A stretch of DNA of 64,000 nt from Candidatus Synechococcus calcipolaris G9 (GCF_029582805.1 NZ_JAKKUT010000008.1:186001-250000); one strand, 5' to 3'; shown: positions 16,305 to 25,307, numbered from the stretch's first letter. Numbers and translations: made by a program. Notes: generated by a model not told the origin, from the letters alone.

Positions 16305-17591
16305 ATGCTTATCGAGTTTAGTGTTGGTAATTACCGATCGTTTAAGGATCGAGTCACGTTTAGCATGGTGTCATCTAGTCTTGTATCAAAAGATAGAAAA
16401 CTTGACGAAAATAATGTTTTTACAGTGGATGATGAACTCGTTCTGCTTAAAAGTGCTGCAATATATGGTGCAAATGCTAGTGGTAAAAGCAATTTGGCTA
16501 AAGCTTTACACTTCATGAAATGGTTCATGATTAATTCATCCAAAGAAACTCAGAGTACTGAGAAAATAGGAGTTGAACGATTTAAACTCAGCACTGAAAC
16601 TAGTGCCAAACCGACTTTTTTTGAAATTGTGTTTTTGATTAATCAAAAAAAATATCGGTATGGGTTTGAAGCAACTCGTGATGAAGTTGTATCAGAATGG
16701 CTATTCTACGTTCCTAAATTAAGAGAAACTAAGCTTTTTGAGCGAAAATTCGATAGCTTTAGTGTTTCTAAAACATATAAAGCTGACGGACTTCAACAAA
16801 AAACAAGACGAAATGCCCTTTTCTTATCTGTGTCTGCTCAATTTAATGTTGAGATTGCAGAAAGCATTTTAGCCTGGTTAACAGATAAAGTTAAAGTTGT
16901 TTCTGGTTTAAATGACAGAGGATATCGAGGCTACACGGTTAGTTGCTTGATGGGTAATAAAAACAAAGATGAAATTCTTCAATTGTTCAAAAAACTAGAT
17001 TTGGGATTTAGTGATGTCAAAGTAGAAGAGAGTGAAATTACCGCTGACCTTCTGCCCAGTGACCTTCCTGACGAAATTAAAAGTTTCATCCTAAAAGATG
17101 GAGGAGGAAAAGTAGCATCGGTTCAAACTATGCACCGAAGATTTGATGAGAAAGGCAATTCTATATCTACAGAGTTATTTGACTTAGATGATCAAGAATC
17201 TGAGGGAACCCAGAAAGTTTTTGCTCTGGCAGGTCCTCTTGTGGTCACATTAAAAGAGGGCAAAACCCTAATCATTGATGAGTTTGACGCTCGAATTCAT
17301 CCTTTAATTAGTCGTGCAATTGTTGAACTTTTTAATTCAAATGAGACGAATCCGAACAATGCTCAATTAATCTTTATGACCCATGATACTAATCTACTTA
17401 GCAATAGGCTTTTTCGTAGGGATCAAATTTGGTTCACCGAAAAGAATAGGTATGGTGCGACAGATCTATACTCTTTGGCAGAATACAAAGTGCGTAATGA
17501 TGCATCATTTGAGAGTGACTACATCAAAGGAAAGTATGGTGCAATTCCGTACATTGGCAATTTAAACAATCTGATCGATGCCCATGCCTAG
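16305..17591 (+). CDS. AAA-family ATPase, RloA / AbiLi-like
   Basis: First gene of a two-gene module. The 428-aa protein begins with MLIEFSVGNYRSFKD, the N-terminal strand of the OLD/RecF/SMC-like AAA_15/AAA_21 group. Walker A is GANASGKS (55-62), an ABC-signature-like ESEGTQK lies at ~298-304, Walker B is LIIDEFDARIHP (Asp325-Glu326) and the switch His360 is in FMTHD. These features fit RloA and the ATPase AbiLi of abortive-infection AbiL systems. It overlaps the next gene by 14 nt. Base composition is clearly more AT-rich than its neighbours and no HIP1 site occurs between 15727 and 19202, suggesting acquisition. No toxin nuclease domain is inside this protein. Confidence 0.82.
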   Translation: MLIEFSVGNYRSFKDRVTFSMVSSSLVSKDRKLDENNVFTVDDELVLLKSAAIYGANASGKSNLAKALHFMKWFMINSSKETQSTEKIGVERFKLSTETSAKPTFFEIVFLINQKKYRYGFEATRDEVVSEWLFYVPKLRETKLFERKFDSFSVSKTYKADGLQQKTRRNALFLSVSAQFNVEIAESILAWLTDKVKVVSGLNDRGYRGYTVSCLMGNKNKDEILQLFKKLDLGFSDVKVEESEITADLLPSDLPDEIKSFILKDGGGKVASVQTMHRRFDEKGNSISTELFDLDDQESEGTQKVFALAGPLVVTLKEGKTLIIDEFDARIHPLISRAIVELFNSNETNPNNAQLIFMTHDTNLLSNRLFRRDQIWFTEKNRYGATDLYSLAEYKVRNDASFESDYIKGKYGAIPYIGNLNNLIDAHA

Positions 17592-18189
17592 AAAGAAATT
17601 AAACTCTCGTGGATATTCCCCAAGAAAAGTCAACACGAGGGAAGTTAGGCAAAGATTTTTAATTATATGTGAGGGAGAAAAAACGGAACCTAACTACTTT
17701 AGAAGTTTTCGTGTTCCAAGAAACGTTATTGAAGTAGATGTTCAAGGATTGGGAGAAAACCCTAGTAAATTAGTTAATAGTGCCAAAGAGTTGAAAGAGC
17801 AAGAAGAGTATGATCAAGTCTGGTGTGTTTTTGATCGAGACTCTTGGACTCCAGAAGATTTTAATAACGCTATCCAAAGTGCTAACCATCAAGGCTTCCA
17901 TATAGCTTATTCAAACGAGGCATTCGAGTTATGGTATGTCCTTCACTTTGAGTTTCTCAATACTGGTATTCCTCGGTGTGACTATCTTCGGAAACTAAAT
18001 TTTCTCCTTGATCGACAATACACAAAAAATAGTGAGACGATTTATGATGAGATATTAGATAAACAGTCTGTCGCCATTAGAAATGCTACAAATTTACTCA
18101 AGCAATATGATCCTCACATTCCTGGTAAAGACAATCCCTCTACGACAGTACATTTATTAGTGCAAGAACTCAATAAATTTATTCAATAA
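17578..18189 (+). CDS. RloB-like TOPRIM-type protein, AbiLii-like
   Basis: Second gene of the module, 203 aa. A basic N-terminus (PRKKLNSRGYSPRK) precedes the RloB/TOPRIM motifs: FLIICEGEKTEPNYF with Glu32/Glu34, VWCVFDRDSW with Asp86-x-Asp88, SNEAFELWYVLHF (113-125), and a C-terminal NPSTTVHLLV. The acidic Glu and DxD sites fit a metal-dependent nuclease or topoisomerase-primase fold. RloB proteins are repeatedly paired with RloA-type ATPases in restriction-linked loci, and the AbiLii component of AbiL belongs to this family. Start could also be the ATG at 17584. Translation is probably coupled to the ATPase through the overlap. Confidence 0.82.
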   Translation: MPMPRKKLNSRGYSPRKVNTREVRQRFLIICEGEKTEPNYFRSFRVPRNVIEVDVQGLGENPSKLVNSAKELKEQEEYDQVWCVFDRDSWTPEDFNNAIQSANHQGFHIAYSNEAFELWYVLHFEFLNTGIPRCDYLRKLNFLLDRQYTKNSETIYDEILDKQSVAIRNATNLLKQYDPHIPGKDNPSTTVHLLVQELNKFIQ

Positions 18190-18210
18190 AAGCTGAACTA
18201 CGCGCAAAAT

Positions 18211-18810
18211 TTAAATGGAGTTGGGTTTAGCATGTTGAGACAAAATCCAGGCCACAGCGGCGGCTAGATCCGGGGCAATGTAATCCGGTTGGGTGGAGTG
18301 TTGATACTTTCCCCCAAGGACGCGATCTCCATAGCCCGTTTGCACTAAAATTCCCCGACAGCCGACATTGTGGGCCAGATCAATATCCGTGGCTTTGTCC
18401 CCCACCATCACACTTTGACTAATGTCTAGATCATGGTTCCAGGCGGCAGCAATGAGCATTCCCGTATTGGGTTTGCGCCAGGTCGTCCAACCACTATAGT
18501 CGGGAACAATTCCCCCCTCCGGTACGCTCAAATCAGGACAAAAGTAGAGGGCATCCAGGTGACTACCGGCCTCCTGGGCAAGTAAGGATTGGAGGCGATC
18601 GTGGAGGGCGTGAATGTGGGCCACCGTATAGTAGTCCCGGGCGGCCCCGGATTGATTGGAGACTAGGCAGCAAAATAAACCAGCGTCATTGAGTTGGCGA
18701 ATGGCCAGGGCAACCCCTGGAATTAAATTGAGATCCTCAAGCCGACGAATATAGCCCACTTCTTGATTTAAGACCCCATCGCGATCGAGGAAGACCGCAG
18801 CCCTAGCCAT
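18211..18810 (-). CDS. HAD-family phosphatase, GmhB-like (D-glycero-heptose-1,7-bisphosphate type)
   Basis: From the ATG at 18810 (199 aa), MARAAVFLDRDGVLN gives the HAD DxD motif, followed by IPGVALAIRQLNDAG, the motif II SNQSG, a FCPD element (Cys of the partial Zn loop), WRKPNTGML, and VGDKATDIDLA (motif IV). This is the GmhB/HisB-N pattern acting on heptose or related sugar bisphosphates. The start overlaps the stop of the upstream GT9 gene by 8 nt, so both probably serve LPS or other surface-sugar assembly. Cyanobacterial LPS often lacks heptose, so the true substrate is open. Confidence 0.82.
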   Translation of the reverse strand: MARAAVFLDRDGVLNQEVGYIRRLEDLNLIPGVALAIRQLNDAGLFCCLVSNQSGAARDYYTVAHIHALHDRLQSLLAQEAGSHLDALYFCPDLSVPEGGIVPDYSGWTTWRKPNTGMLIAAAWNHDLDISQSVMVGDKATDIDLAHNVGCRGILVQTGYGDRVLGGKYQHSTQPDYIAPDLAAAVAWILSQHAKPNSI

Positions 18811-19768
18811 GGATAGCATCCACAATCTCAACAGCGGAAATATCTGCCATTTGTCCTGTGGCCGACTTGATCGCTATAAATCGGGCATCCGCAGGCAATA
18901 GTTTTGCCGGGTCTGTGGGGCCAAACAGGGCGACTAAACGGGTGCGGGCTGCGACACCAATGTGCATGGGGCCGCTATCGGTGCAGAGCATCCAGCCGGC
19001 GGCGGCAATGAAGGCGGCTAATTTGCCTAGGTCAGGGGGAGATACGACGCTTATGCTTGGGACGATCTGTTTTAGATGACTGACCCACTCCTGATCCTCT
19101 GGGCCTTGGACAACCGCAATAGCCCGTTCAGCGTTACGGGTTTTGAGTTGTTTGATGACCTCTGCCCATGCTGGAACCGGATAAATTTTATTAATTCCTT
19201 TGGCGATCGCCAACTGACTGGAGCCACCATGAATCAATAGGTAATCCCGTCCTAGGCCTAAACGTTCCTGTTCCGCCTGTGCCCAAGCATGATCCGCATC
19301 GGCAATGGTGATCGTTGGTAATGGTGCGGGTGTCGTAATCCCAAATCCCTTCAGTAAATCATGGTACATAGCACCACTGTACTGATCCTTATTCAGGGAA
19401 ACGGGATGGGTGAGTAAACCAAAACTAGAGGAGCCAAACCCGACCCGCTGGGGAATCCCCGTCAACCAGAGGAGGAGGCGCACGGGTAAACTTTTGCCGA
19501 GGGACAGAATTGCTTCGTATTCCCCTTCCCGAATTGTGCCAATCAAATTCGACCAGTCGGCTAGGGCATTTCGATTTTTGAAGTCAAAGGGAATCACCTT
19601 ATCCACGGCGGCATTTAAGCGATAGGCGGCGATCGCCCGTGGTTCTGCCACCACATCCAGGTGAATTTCAGGGTAATGATGTTTTAGATCATCCAACGTC
19701 GGGAAAAAGAGAATTTGATCGCCAATTCCACCGGGCACAAAGGCTATGACATTCTTCATATTTCCCAT
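18803..19768 (-). CDS. Glycosyltransferase family 9 (heptosyltransferase-like)
   Basis: A 321-aa ADP-heptose:LPS-heptosyltransferase-fold enzyme. N-terminal VIAFVPGGIGDQILFFPTLDDLK is the GT9 acceptor-domain start (G-G-I-G-D), the linker contains YLLIHGGSSQ, and the C-terminal donor site has CTDSGPMHIGVAARTRLVALFGPTDP, the GT9 signature. An SD-like AGGGG precedes the ATG at 19768. Overlaps the GmhB-like gene by 8 nt. Likely inner face of the plasma membrane, adding a sugar to a surface glycan; donor and acceptor are not known. Confidence 0.85.
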   Translation of the reverse strand: MGNMKNVIAFVPGGIGDQILFFPTLDDLKHHYPEIHLDVVAEPRAIAAYRLNAAVDKVIPFDFKNRNALADWSNLIGTIREGEYEAILSLGKSLPVRLLLWLTGIPQRVGFGSSSFGLLTHPVSLNKDQYSGAMYHDLLKGFGITTPAPLPTITIADADHAWAQAEQERLGLGRDYLLIHGGSSQLAIAKGINKIYPVPAWAEVIKQLKTRNAERAIAVVQGPEDQEWVSHLKQIVPSISVVSPPDLGKLAAFIAAAGWMLCTDSGPMHIGVAARTRLVALFGPTDPAKLLPADARFIAIKSATGQMADISAVEIVDAIHG

Positions 19769-19790
19769 GGGATACCCCTACAAAACGGCC

Positions 19791-20216
19791 TCATTTTATC
19801 GCTAATTGCCCAATATATTCCCGCAGAAAGTAGCACCATTCCACCGCAAGGGGAATTTCTGTAAAGGGAATGGCATAGCTACTGGATTGATCCTGGGATG
19901 TCAAGACTAGGGTAATGGTTTTACCCCGCTGGGGTGGATCCCCAATATCAATGGCGGTCTGATCCACCTGTACTTCAACGCCATCGATGGTTGCCAGGGA
20001 TAGGGATTTAAGGCCAATGGGCCCGGATCGGGTGGGCGTTCCCCAGGTGAGGGTGGTCTCTCTTTGTCCGAGGACAGCCAAAATATCGTATTTAGATCGC
20101 TCAAAGCCCTGGGCCCACTCTCGATAGGCTTCAATTTTGCGGTATTCATGCCAACCCAAACGGGCTAAAACAATAAACATCGCCAGTAGGGGCAACCAAA
20201 GTAGACCGTGACCCAT
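19791..20216 (-). CDS. Hypothetical membrane-anchored protein
   Basis: A 141-aa protein with one N-terminal membrane span (GLLWLPLLAMFIVLARLGW) followed by a soluble beta-rich domain (TLTWGTPTRSGP, GVEVQVDQTAIDIGDPP, KTITLVLTS). I do not recognise the family. It lies 22 bp upstream of the GT9 gene on the same strand, so it may be cotranscribed with the sugar genes. Confidence 0.55.
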   Translation of the reverse strand: MGHGLLWLPLLAMFIVLARLGWHEYRKIEAYREWAQGFERSKYDILAVLGQRETTLTWGTPTRSGPIGLKSLSLATIDGVEVQVDQTAIDIGDPPQRGKTITLVLTSQDQSSSYAIPFTEIPLAVEWCYFLREYIGQLAIK

Positions 20217-20285
20217 GGGAAATGACTCCTATGTCAGTTCTAAGTTATAGCTGTCGCCTGTTTCCCTAGGACATTTCGGATAAGG

Positions 20286-20333
20286 GGGGTGTGGGGGCTT
20301 CGCCCCCAGCCAGGGGTTCCACCCCTGCACCCC
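20286..20333. repeat. GC-rich three-stem (cloverleaf-like) element
   Basis: Two perfect hairpins, GGGGGC-TTC-GCCCCC (20293-20307) and CAGGGG-TTCCA-CCCCTG (20311-20327), are enclosed by an outer stem GGGGTG/CACCCC (20286-20291 with 20328-20333). It lies in the 173-bp gap between the kinase and membrane-protein genes, both on the minus strand. It resembles the short palindromic repeats dispersed in cyanobacterial genomes and could stop transcription. Confidence 0.65.
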
Positions 20334-20389
20334 GTCCTAAACTAGGTAACGATAGCTATATTGTAGAGAAAAAAATTAGAGAAAAATTT

Positions 20390-22627
20390 TTAGACCGGCG
20401 ATCGCTCCAAGGATTCTTCCTGTGGAAAGGGCTGCCATATCCTTACGGATCCATCAAAGTGACTACTCGCCAAACGATCGCCCTGGGCATTAAAAGCTAA
20501 GTCATAAACGATCGCTCCGGTATTTTCGATTAATTGCCGAAAAGACTGCAATTGGCCCATATCCCACAATTTCATGGATCCAAACCCTCCCCCTGTGACG
20601 ATGGCTGTGCGATCGTGACTCAAGGCTAGGGCCTCTATGGGATCCCGATTATCCCAAAACCACAACTCTTCGCGGAGGGGAATATTCCAGAGTCGCAAGG
20701 TTTTATCCAGACTGCCACTGAATAAAAAGAACTGATCCTGGGTAAAGGCCAAGGATTTTACGGCGGACTTATGGCCCCTAAACGTATGAATGAGACTGAT
20801 CTCTTGAGTTGCCACATCAAATAAATAAATGAGACCTTCCGATGTCGTCACAGCCAGGTAGGTTCCCTTTGGGCTAAAGGCGATCGCCCAAATTTGAGCC
20901 GAAAGGGGATAGGAAAAAATAACCGTGTGATTCGAGGAATGATCAATCTGCCAAAGGCGTAGTACCCGATCGTGGCCTCCCGTTGTCAGTTGTTTGCCAC
21001 AGGGGCTAAAGTCCACCGCATTCACCCAACTGAGATGACCTTTGAGGGGAACCCGTTGATTCGCTGCAATGTCTAATAACTGAGCGGTTCCATTATCCCC
21101 GGCGATGGCCAACCAATCTCCCTGGGGACTATAGGCAAGATCACGAATCGCTCCAGGAATCCCAACCACAGATTGTATTAAATGACCAGTGGTGGGATCC
21201 CAAAATCGCAATGTTCGATCCCATCCCCCTTCGGCCAAGACGTGACCATCGGGGTTAAAAGCCACCGCTAGGGCCGGTAGAGAGCTATAGTTGAGGGTTT
21301 GGACACACTTCCAGTCTTTATTGCTTTGATGTTCTAAAACCAAGCTACGGGCAAGGGGCAAAATAGCTTGACTCAGATAGTCTCGACTCCACCAATAGTT
21401 AGACTGGGGGGAACGAAATCGATCTACATAGTCATAAAATTCCACCATGACATCGTAAAGGATCGTTAAGTCCTCAAGACGGGTTACTATCGGTGCAATT
21501 GCTGCAAGTTCTTGAAAGTTTCTTGCTAAATCTTGAGCCTGATCTACGGTGATGTCATGCTTTTGATACTGACCTAAAACCAGATCATGGAATTCATGGC
21601 TATGGGTAGTTATCTTACTTAGGGTAGCCCGGGTGAGATTCGACAAGGGCGTTTTTGGGGTCTGACCTGAATAATCAGGATTGAGAGTTTTTTGATTCTG
21701 TTGTCTCCGATGAAAGAACTTATCCATGACACGAAAATTTATACTTATGTTTATTTCTCTTTCTTTTTCTTTTTCTTCTGTTGTTATTGTATCTTCGTTC
21801 TGGAAAAATTCTAAAATCTCTTTTGCTGACTCAAATCGATTTCGACAATCATAGCAAATCATTTTATCTAGGATATTGGCTAATTTAGAACTGACTTGAA
21901 CCCACTCTTTCCATGAAATTTCTAGAGTCGTTGGATCCGATATTAATTGATCTGGTGATTTTCCCGTTAGGGCTTGGATAGCAATAATTCCCAAGGCATA
22001 AATATCACTGTTATCACGGGGTTTTCCACATCGCTGTTCGGGCGGCATATAGCCCGGTGTGCCAATAATATCCGTTATTCTTGTTTCACCACTATAAGGC
22101 TCAATTACTTGGGTAATACTGACTTCCTTCACCGCACCAAAGTCAATCACAACAATGCGTTGATCCTCTTGGCGTTGAATTAAATTTTCTGGTTTTAGAT
22201 CGCGGTGAATGACCCCCTTTCCATGAATGAAATTTAGGGTTTCCAAAACATCTTTCAATAATTTAATAACGTCCGCCTCTGACCACACTTGACCGGGGGA
22301 AATTTTCTGACTCAAGACCTGCCCTTCGACAAATTCTTGAATAATATAGAATTTTTCATTAAGATCAAAATTTTCATAAAATCGGGGAATTTGGGGGTGA
22401 GTTCCCAGATTAAATAGGGCTTTGGCTTCCCGTTCAAATATTCCTTTTAGGACTTTGAATTTATTTGGATCCTGATCGTAGGGTGCTAATTCCTTGACAA
22501 CACAACGACTATTGAAGCTATGCTTATCTTCTGCCAAAAAAGTTACACCAAACCCGCCATATCCTAATTTTTTAACAATCCTATAGCGATCCTTCAAAAT
22601 GGTGTTTTCCACGGGAACTCTCCTCAA
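20390..22627 (-). CDS. Serine/threonine protein kinase with C-terminal WD40 propeller
   Basis: A 745-aa Hanks-type kinase. Kinase domain ~10-275: Gly-rich loop LGYGGFGVTF, Lys in CVVKEL, catalytic loop HRDLKPENLI, DFGAVKE and activation segment GTPGYMPPEQ are all intact. A ~150-residue helical linker of unknown function follows. From ~440 there are about seven WD40 repeats (for example FNPDGHVLAEGGWDRTLRFWD, FSPCGKQLTTGGHDRVLRLW), a propeller for protein docking. No membrane span. Its start overlaps the glcF stop by 4 nt, so it is translationally coupled to a glycolate-oxidase-type pair. The target is unknown. The 5' half has few HIP1 sites and is AT-richer. Confidence 0.92.
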   Translation of the reverse strand: MRRVPVENTILKDRYRIVKKLGYGGFGVTFLAEDKHSFNSRCVVKELAPYDQDPNKFKVLKGIFEREAKALFNLGTHPQIPRFYENFDLNEKFYIIQEFVEGQVLSQKISPGQVWSEADVIKLLKDVLETLNFIHGKGVIHRDLKPENLIQRQEDQRIVVIDFGAVKEVSITQVIEPYSGETRITDIIGTPGYMPPEQRCGKPRDNSDIYALGIIAIQALTGKSPDQLISDPTTLEISWKEWVQVSSKLANILDKMICYDCRNRFESAKEILEFFQNEDTITTEEKEKEREINISINFRVMDKFFHRRQQNQKTLNPDYSGQTPKTPLSNLTRATLSKITTHSHEFHDLVLGQYQKHDITVDQAQDLARNFQELAAIAPIVTRLEDLTILYDVMVEFYDYVDRFRSPQSNYWWSRDYLSQAILPLARSLVLEHQSNKDWKCVQTLNYSSLPALAVAFNPDGHVLAEGGWDRTLRFWDPTTGHLIQSVVGIPGAIRDLAYSPQGDWLAIAGDNGTAQLLDIAANQRVPLKGHLSWVNAVDFSPCGKQLTTGGHDRVLRLWQIDHSSNHTVIFSYPLSAQIWAIAFSPKGTYLAVTTSEGLIYLFDVATQEISLIHTFRGHKSAVKSLAFTQDQFFLFSGSLDKTLRLWNIPLREELWFWDNRDPIEALALSHDRTAIVTGGGFGSMKLWDMGQLQSFRQLIENTGAIVYDLAFNAQGDRLASSHFDGSVRIWQPFPQEESLERSPV

Positions 22628-23958
22628 GATTGGGCAGGTAGCCTTTCCCCTTTAATTGATAAATCAAGTAGCTGCATCGGATGATAGATTGGCGTTTTCG
22701 ACGGGCGATCGCCCAGATGACGTTGAATTTGCACCGTGCAACCCACATTTGCCGAGACAATGATTTGCGCCTGGGTCTGTAATAAATTTTTGACCTTTTG
22801 TTTGCCTAATTCCTCTGCCACATCGGGTTGTAAAATATTGTAAATACCGGCACTGCCACAACAGAGGGCCGCGTCAATGGGTTCTCGCAATTGTACCCCA
22901 GGAATTTGTCGCAAGAGACGGCGGGGCTGCACCGTAATTTTTTGGCCATGGATCATGTGACAGGCATCTTGATAGACCAGGCTCAAGGGGGTGTCCTGTA
23001 GGGGAGAAAGGGGCGTGACTAAACCCACGTCATCTAAGAATTCCTGGACATCTTTGACTTTGGCAGCAAAGGCGATCGCCCTGTCTTGATAGTCTGGATC
23101 ATTTTCCAGTAAATGACCATAATCCTTCAGGGTATGACCACAGCCGGAGGCATTAATGATCACCGCATCCACCTCCATATCGGCGTAGATATCGATCATC
23201 TGCCGGGCCAGTTGCCGGGCCTGATCCTCTTCCCCTTGGTGGTGGGGTAAGGCAGCGCAACACCCTTGATTGGTGGGGAGAACAATTTCGCAACCATTGG
23301 CCGCTAAGACCCGAATGGTGGCGGCATTTACTTCGGGCAAAAAGACCCGTTGCACACAACCGAGAATCAAGCCGACCCGATAGCGTTTTTTCCCCTGGGC
23401 TGGAATCAGATTGGGCCAATCCTCCCCTAGAGATCGTTGGCTGAGGGGGGGTAATAATCGCTCCATTGCCCTTAAGGGTTTGGGCAGTAATTGCTCTAAT
23501 TTCGGAAACCGATGCCACAGTTGTTGCAGGCCTATTTTTTGGTAGAGCCACACCGGAAACATCAACGGGCGTAATCGGCGCGGATAGGGCAACGTACTAA
23601 AAAGCAATTTCCGAAATACTGTGTCCAACCAGGGTCGGGGAACTTGGCGATTGACCTGGGGACGCATGGCCGCAATCAGCTTGTCGTACTCGACACCGGA
23701 TGGACAGGTGGTGACACAGGCTAAACAGCCTAGGCAGGAATCAAAGTGACCAGCGATCGCCGGAGACAGTTCCGCTTGTCCCTGGTGAATCCCATCCATT
23801 AAATAAATACGGCCGCGGGGGGAGTCGGTTTCCTTGCCAATAATGCGGTAACTGGGGCAGGTGGCGAGACAGAACCCACAATGGACACAGGCATCAATGA
23901 GCTTGGGTTCCGGTGGAGAGTCCTGATCAAATCCTGGACGTTTCACTATTTCTGTCAT
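22624..23958 (-). CDS. glcF: Glycolate oxidase/dehydrogenase iron-sulfur subunit
   Basis: Electron-transfer subunit of the glycolate dehydrogenase complex, photorespiratory glycolate to glyoxylate. The 444-aa protein has two ferredoxin-type 4Fe-4S motifs (CVHCGFCLATCPSYR and CLGCLACVTTCPSG) in the first ~90 residues and two CCG-type Cys-rich domains (QGCCAALPHHQGEE, and DACHM...ALCCGSAGIYN), the heterodisulfide-reductase-like arrangement of GlcF. Overlaps upstream glcE-like gene by 1 nt and the downstream kinase gene by 4 nt. A lactate-utilisation LutA-type role is less likely given the neighbouring FAD subunit. Confidence 0.88.
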   Translation of the reverse strand: MTEIVKRPGFDQDSPPEPKLIDACVHCGFCLATCPSYRIIGKETDSPRGRIYLMDGIHQGQAELSPAIAGHFDSCLGCLACVTTCPSGVEYDKLIAAMRPQVNRQVPRPWLDTVFRKLLFSTLPYPRRLRPLMFPVWLYQKIGLQQLWHRFPKLEQLLPKPLRAMERLLPPLSQRSLGEDWPNLIPAQGKKRYRVGLILGCVQRVFLPEVNAATIRVLAANGCEIVLPTNQGCCAALPHHQGEEDQARQLARQMIDIYADMEVDAVIINASGCGHTLKDYGHLLENDPDYQDRAIAFAAKVKDVQEFLDDVGLVTPLSPLQDTPLSLVYQDACHMIHGQKITVQPRRLLRQIPGVQLREPIDAALCCGSAGIYNILQPDVAEELGKQKVKNLLQTQAQIIVSANVGCTVQIQRHLGDRPSKTPIYHPMQLLDLSIKGERLPAQS

Positions 23959-25307
23959 TACAGACCCCCAAGAAAGGCACCCGGATTTAAAATTCCGGTT
24001 GGATCAAACTGTTCCTTTATCTTTTTCATGAGTGTAAGGGCATTCCCGCCATATCCCCAGGGTTCAAACTCTTGCCTTAGCGTTAGATTTGCCTGGAGTA
24101 GGGTTAAATAACCGCCGTGACGTTGGCACAGCGATCGCCCCCACTGGAGAAAGGCAATCAACGGGGCCCGATCCGTTTCAAGGCTGAGATCCCTATCCTG
24201 GGGTTGCAAATAGATCACGCCCACCCCTCGCCCTGCCTGCATCCAGGCATGGAGAGAAAACCCCTGTTGGTTAGCTGCGGTGAGCAATTGCTGCACTAAA
24301 TCTGTACTCTGATGGGGTAAACAACCTATTTTTAGGGCGATCGCCCCTGGGGGAAAAGTGGGACTAGGGCTGGTTACTGGGGCATCGGGGATGGCTTCAC
24401 AGGTGAGTTGGGCCTCCTTTGCCAGAAGGTGCAAGCGGCCGGCGATCGTCCCTGGGGATTCTTCCTGGGCATTGAGGATAGGCCCTAGGCCGTGGAACTG
24501 CACCCGTAATCCTAAGGATGCTTCTGAAGCCATGGGTTTGAGATAGTCCCCTGTCAACAGATCCACGATCGCCGGTGTTAACGTACTTTGGTTTAGGGAC
24601 TGTAATCCTTGGGATAATTGGTCGCTATTCCCCGTCAATAGCCAGGTTTTCCGGGCTTCTGGCAAGGGATCCACCCGCAAGGTCAATTCCGTGAGAATGG
24701 CGAGAGTACCAAAGGACCCGATCATCAACTTCATCAAGTCGTAGCCCGCCACATTTTTAACCACCCGACTCCCGGCCTTGACAATTTGGCCATCACTGCG
24801 GACAAACTGAATCCCTAGACAATGATCCCGCAGCGTGCCATAGCCCTGGGCCAGAGAACCACTATCCCGACTGGCGGCAATTCCCCCCAGGGTGCCTTGA
24901 TCTGGGTATTTAGGATCCAGGGCAATAAACTGGCCGGCGGGGGCTAAATGGGCCTGGAGATCATTAAAACAAATGCCTGCCTCTGCGGTAACGGTCAAAT
25001 CAGCGATCGCATGGGCCTTCACCTGATTTAGGGCAGCCGTACTCACCAAAACCTTAATTTTGGGGGAAGGGGTCAACCAAGCTAACTTTGTCCCCTGGCC
25101 GAGGGGTAAGAGGGGCCAGTTTTCACGATGGGCACAGGCCACAACCTCCCCAAGGGCAGCAACGGATGGGGGATAGACAACAATCGGCGGATTGGCAAAA
25201 TAACCATTGGCATAATCTGCCGCCAACGTGGGTAGGGATGCCACAACCTCTGACCAAGGGCGGACAGCCCCGGCCCCAACAATGGCCGCAAGGGTGGATT
25301 CAAGCAC
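23958..25307 (-). CDS. glcE: FAD-binding glycolate oxidase-type subunit (GlcE/GlcD-like)
   Basis: A 449-aa FAD-linked oxidase of the PCMH family. The FAD-binding half (~40-215) has VVYPPSVAALGEVV, LLPLGQGTKLAW, AEAGICFNDLQAHLA, GTLGGIAASRDSGSLAQGYGTLRDHCLGI and VKNVAGYDLMKLMIGSFGTL. The C-terminal half is the GlcE-type cap and ends EQFDPTGILNPGAF. With the adjacent Fe-S subunit it makes a glycolate dehydrogenase; the second FAD subunit (GlcD) is elsewhere if this is a three-subunit enzyme. Cyanobacterial databases sometimes label the same protein GlcD2, so the letter is uncertain. Confidence 0.8.
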   Translation of the reverse strand: MLESTLAAIVGAGAVRPWSEVVASLPTLAADYANGYFANPPIVVYPPSVAALGEVVACAHRENWPLLPLGQGTKLAWLTPSPKIKVLVSTAALNQVKAHAIADLTVTAEAGICFNDLQAHLAPAGQFIALDPKYPDQGTLGGIAASRDSGSLAQGYGTLRDHCLGIQFVRSDGQIVKAGSRVVKNVAGYDLMKLMIGSFGTLAILTELTLRVDPLPEARKTWLLTGNSDQLSQGLQSLNQSTLTPAIVDLLTGDYLKPMASEASLGLRVQFHGLGPILNAQEESPGTIAGRLHLLAKEAQLTCEAIPDAPVTSPSPTFPPGAIALKIGCLPHQSTDLVQQLLTAANQQGFSLHAWMQAGRGVGVIYLQPQDRDLSLETDRAPLIAFLQWGRSLCQRHGGYLTLLQANLTLRQEFEPWGYGGNALTLMKKIKEQFDPTGILNPGAFLGGL

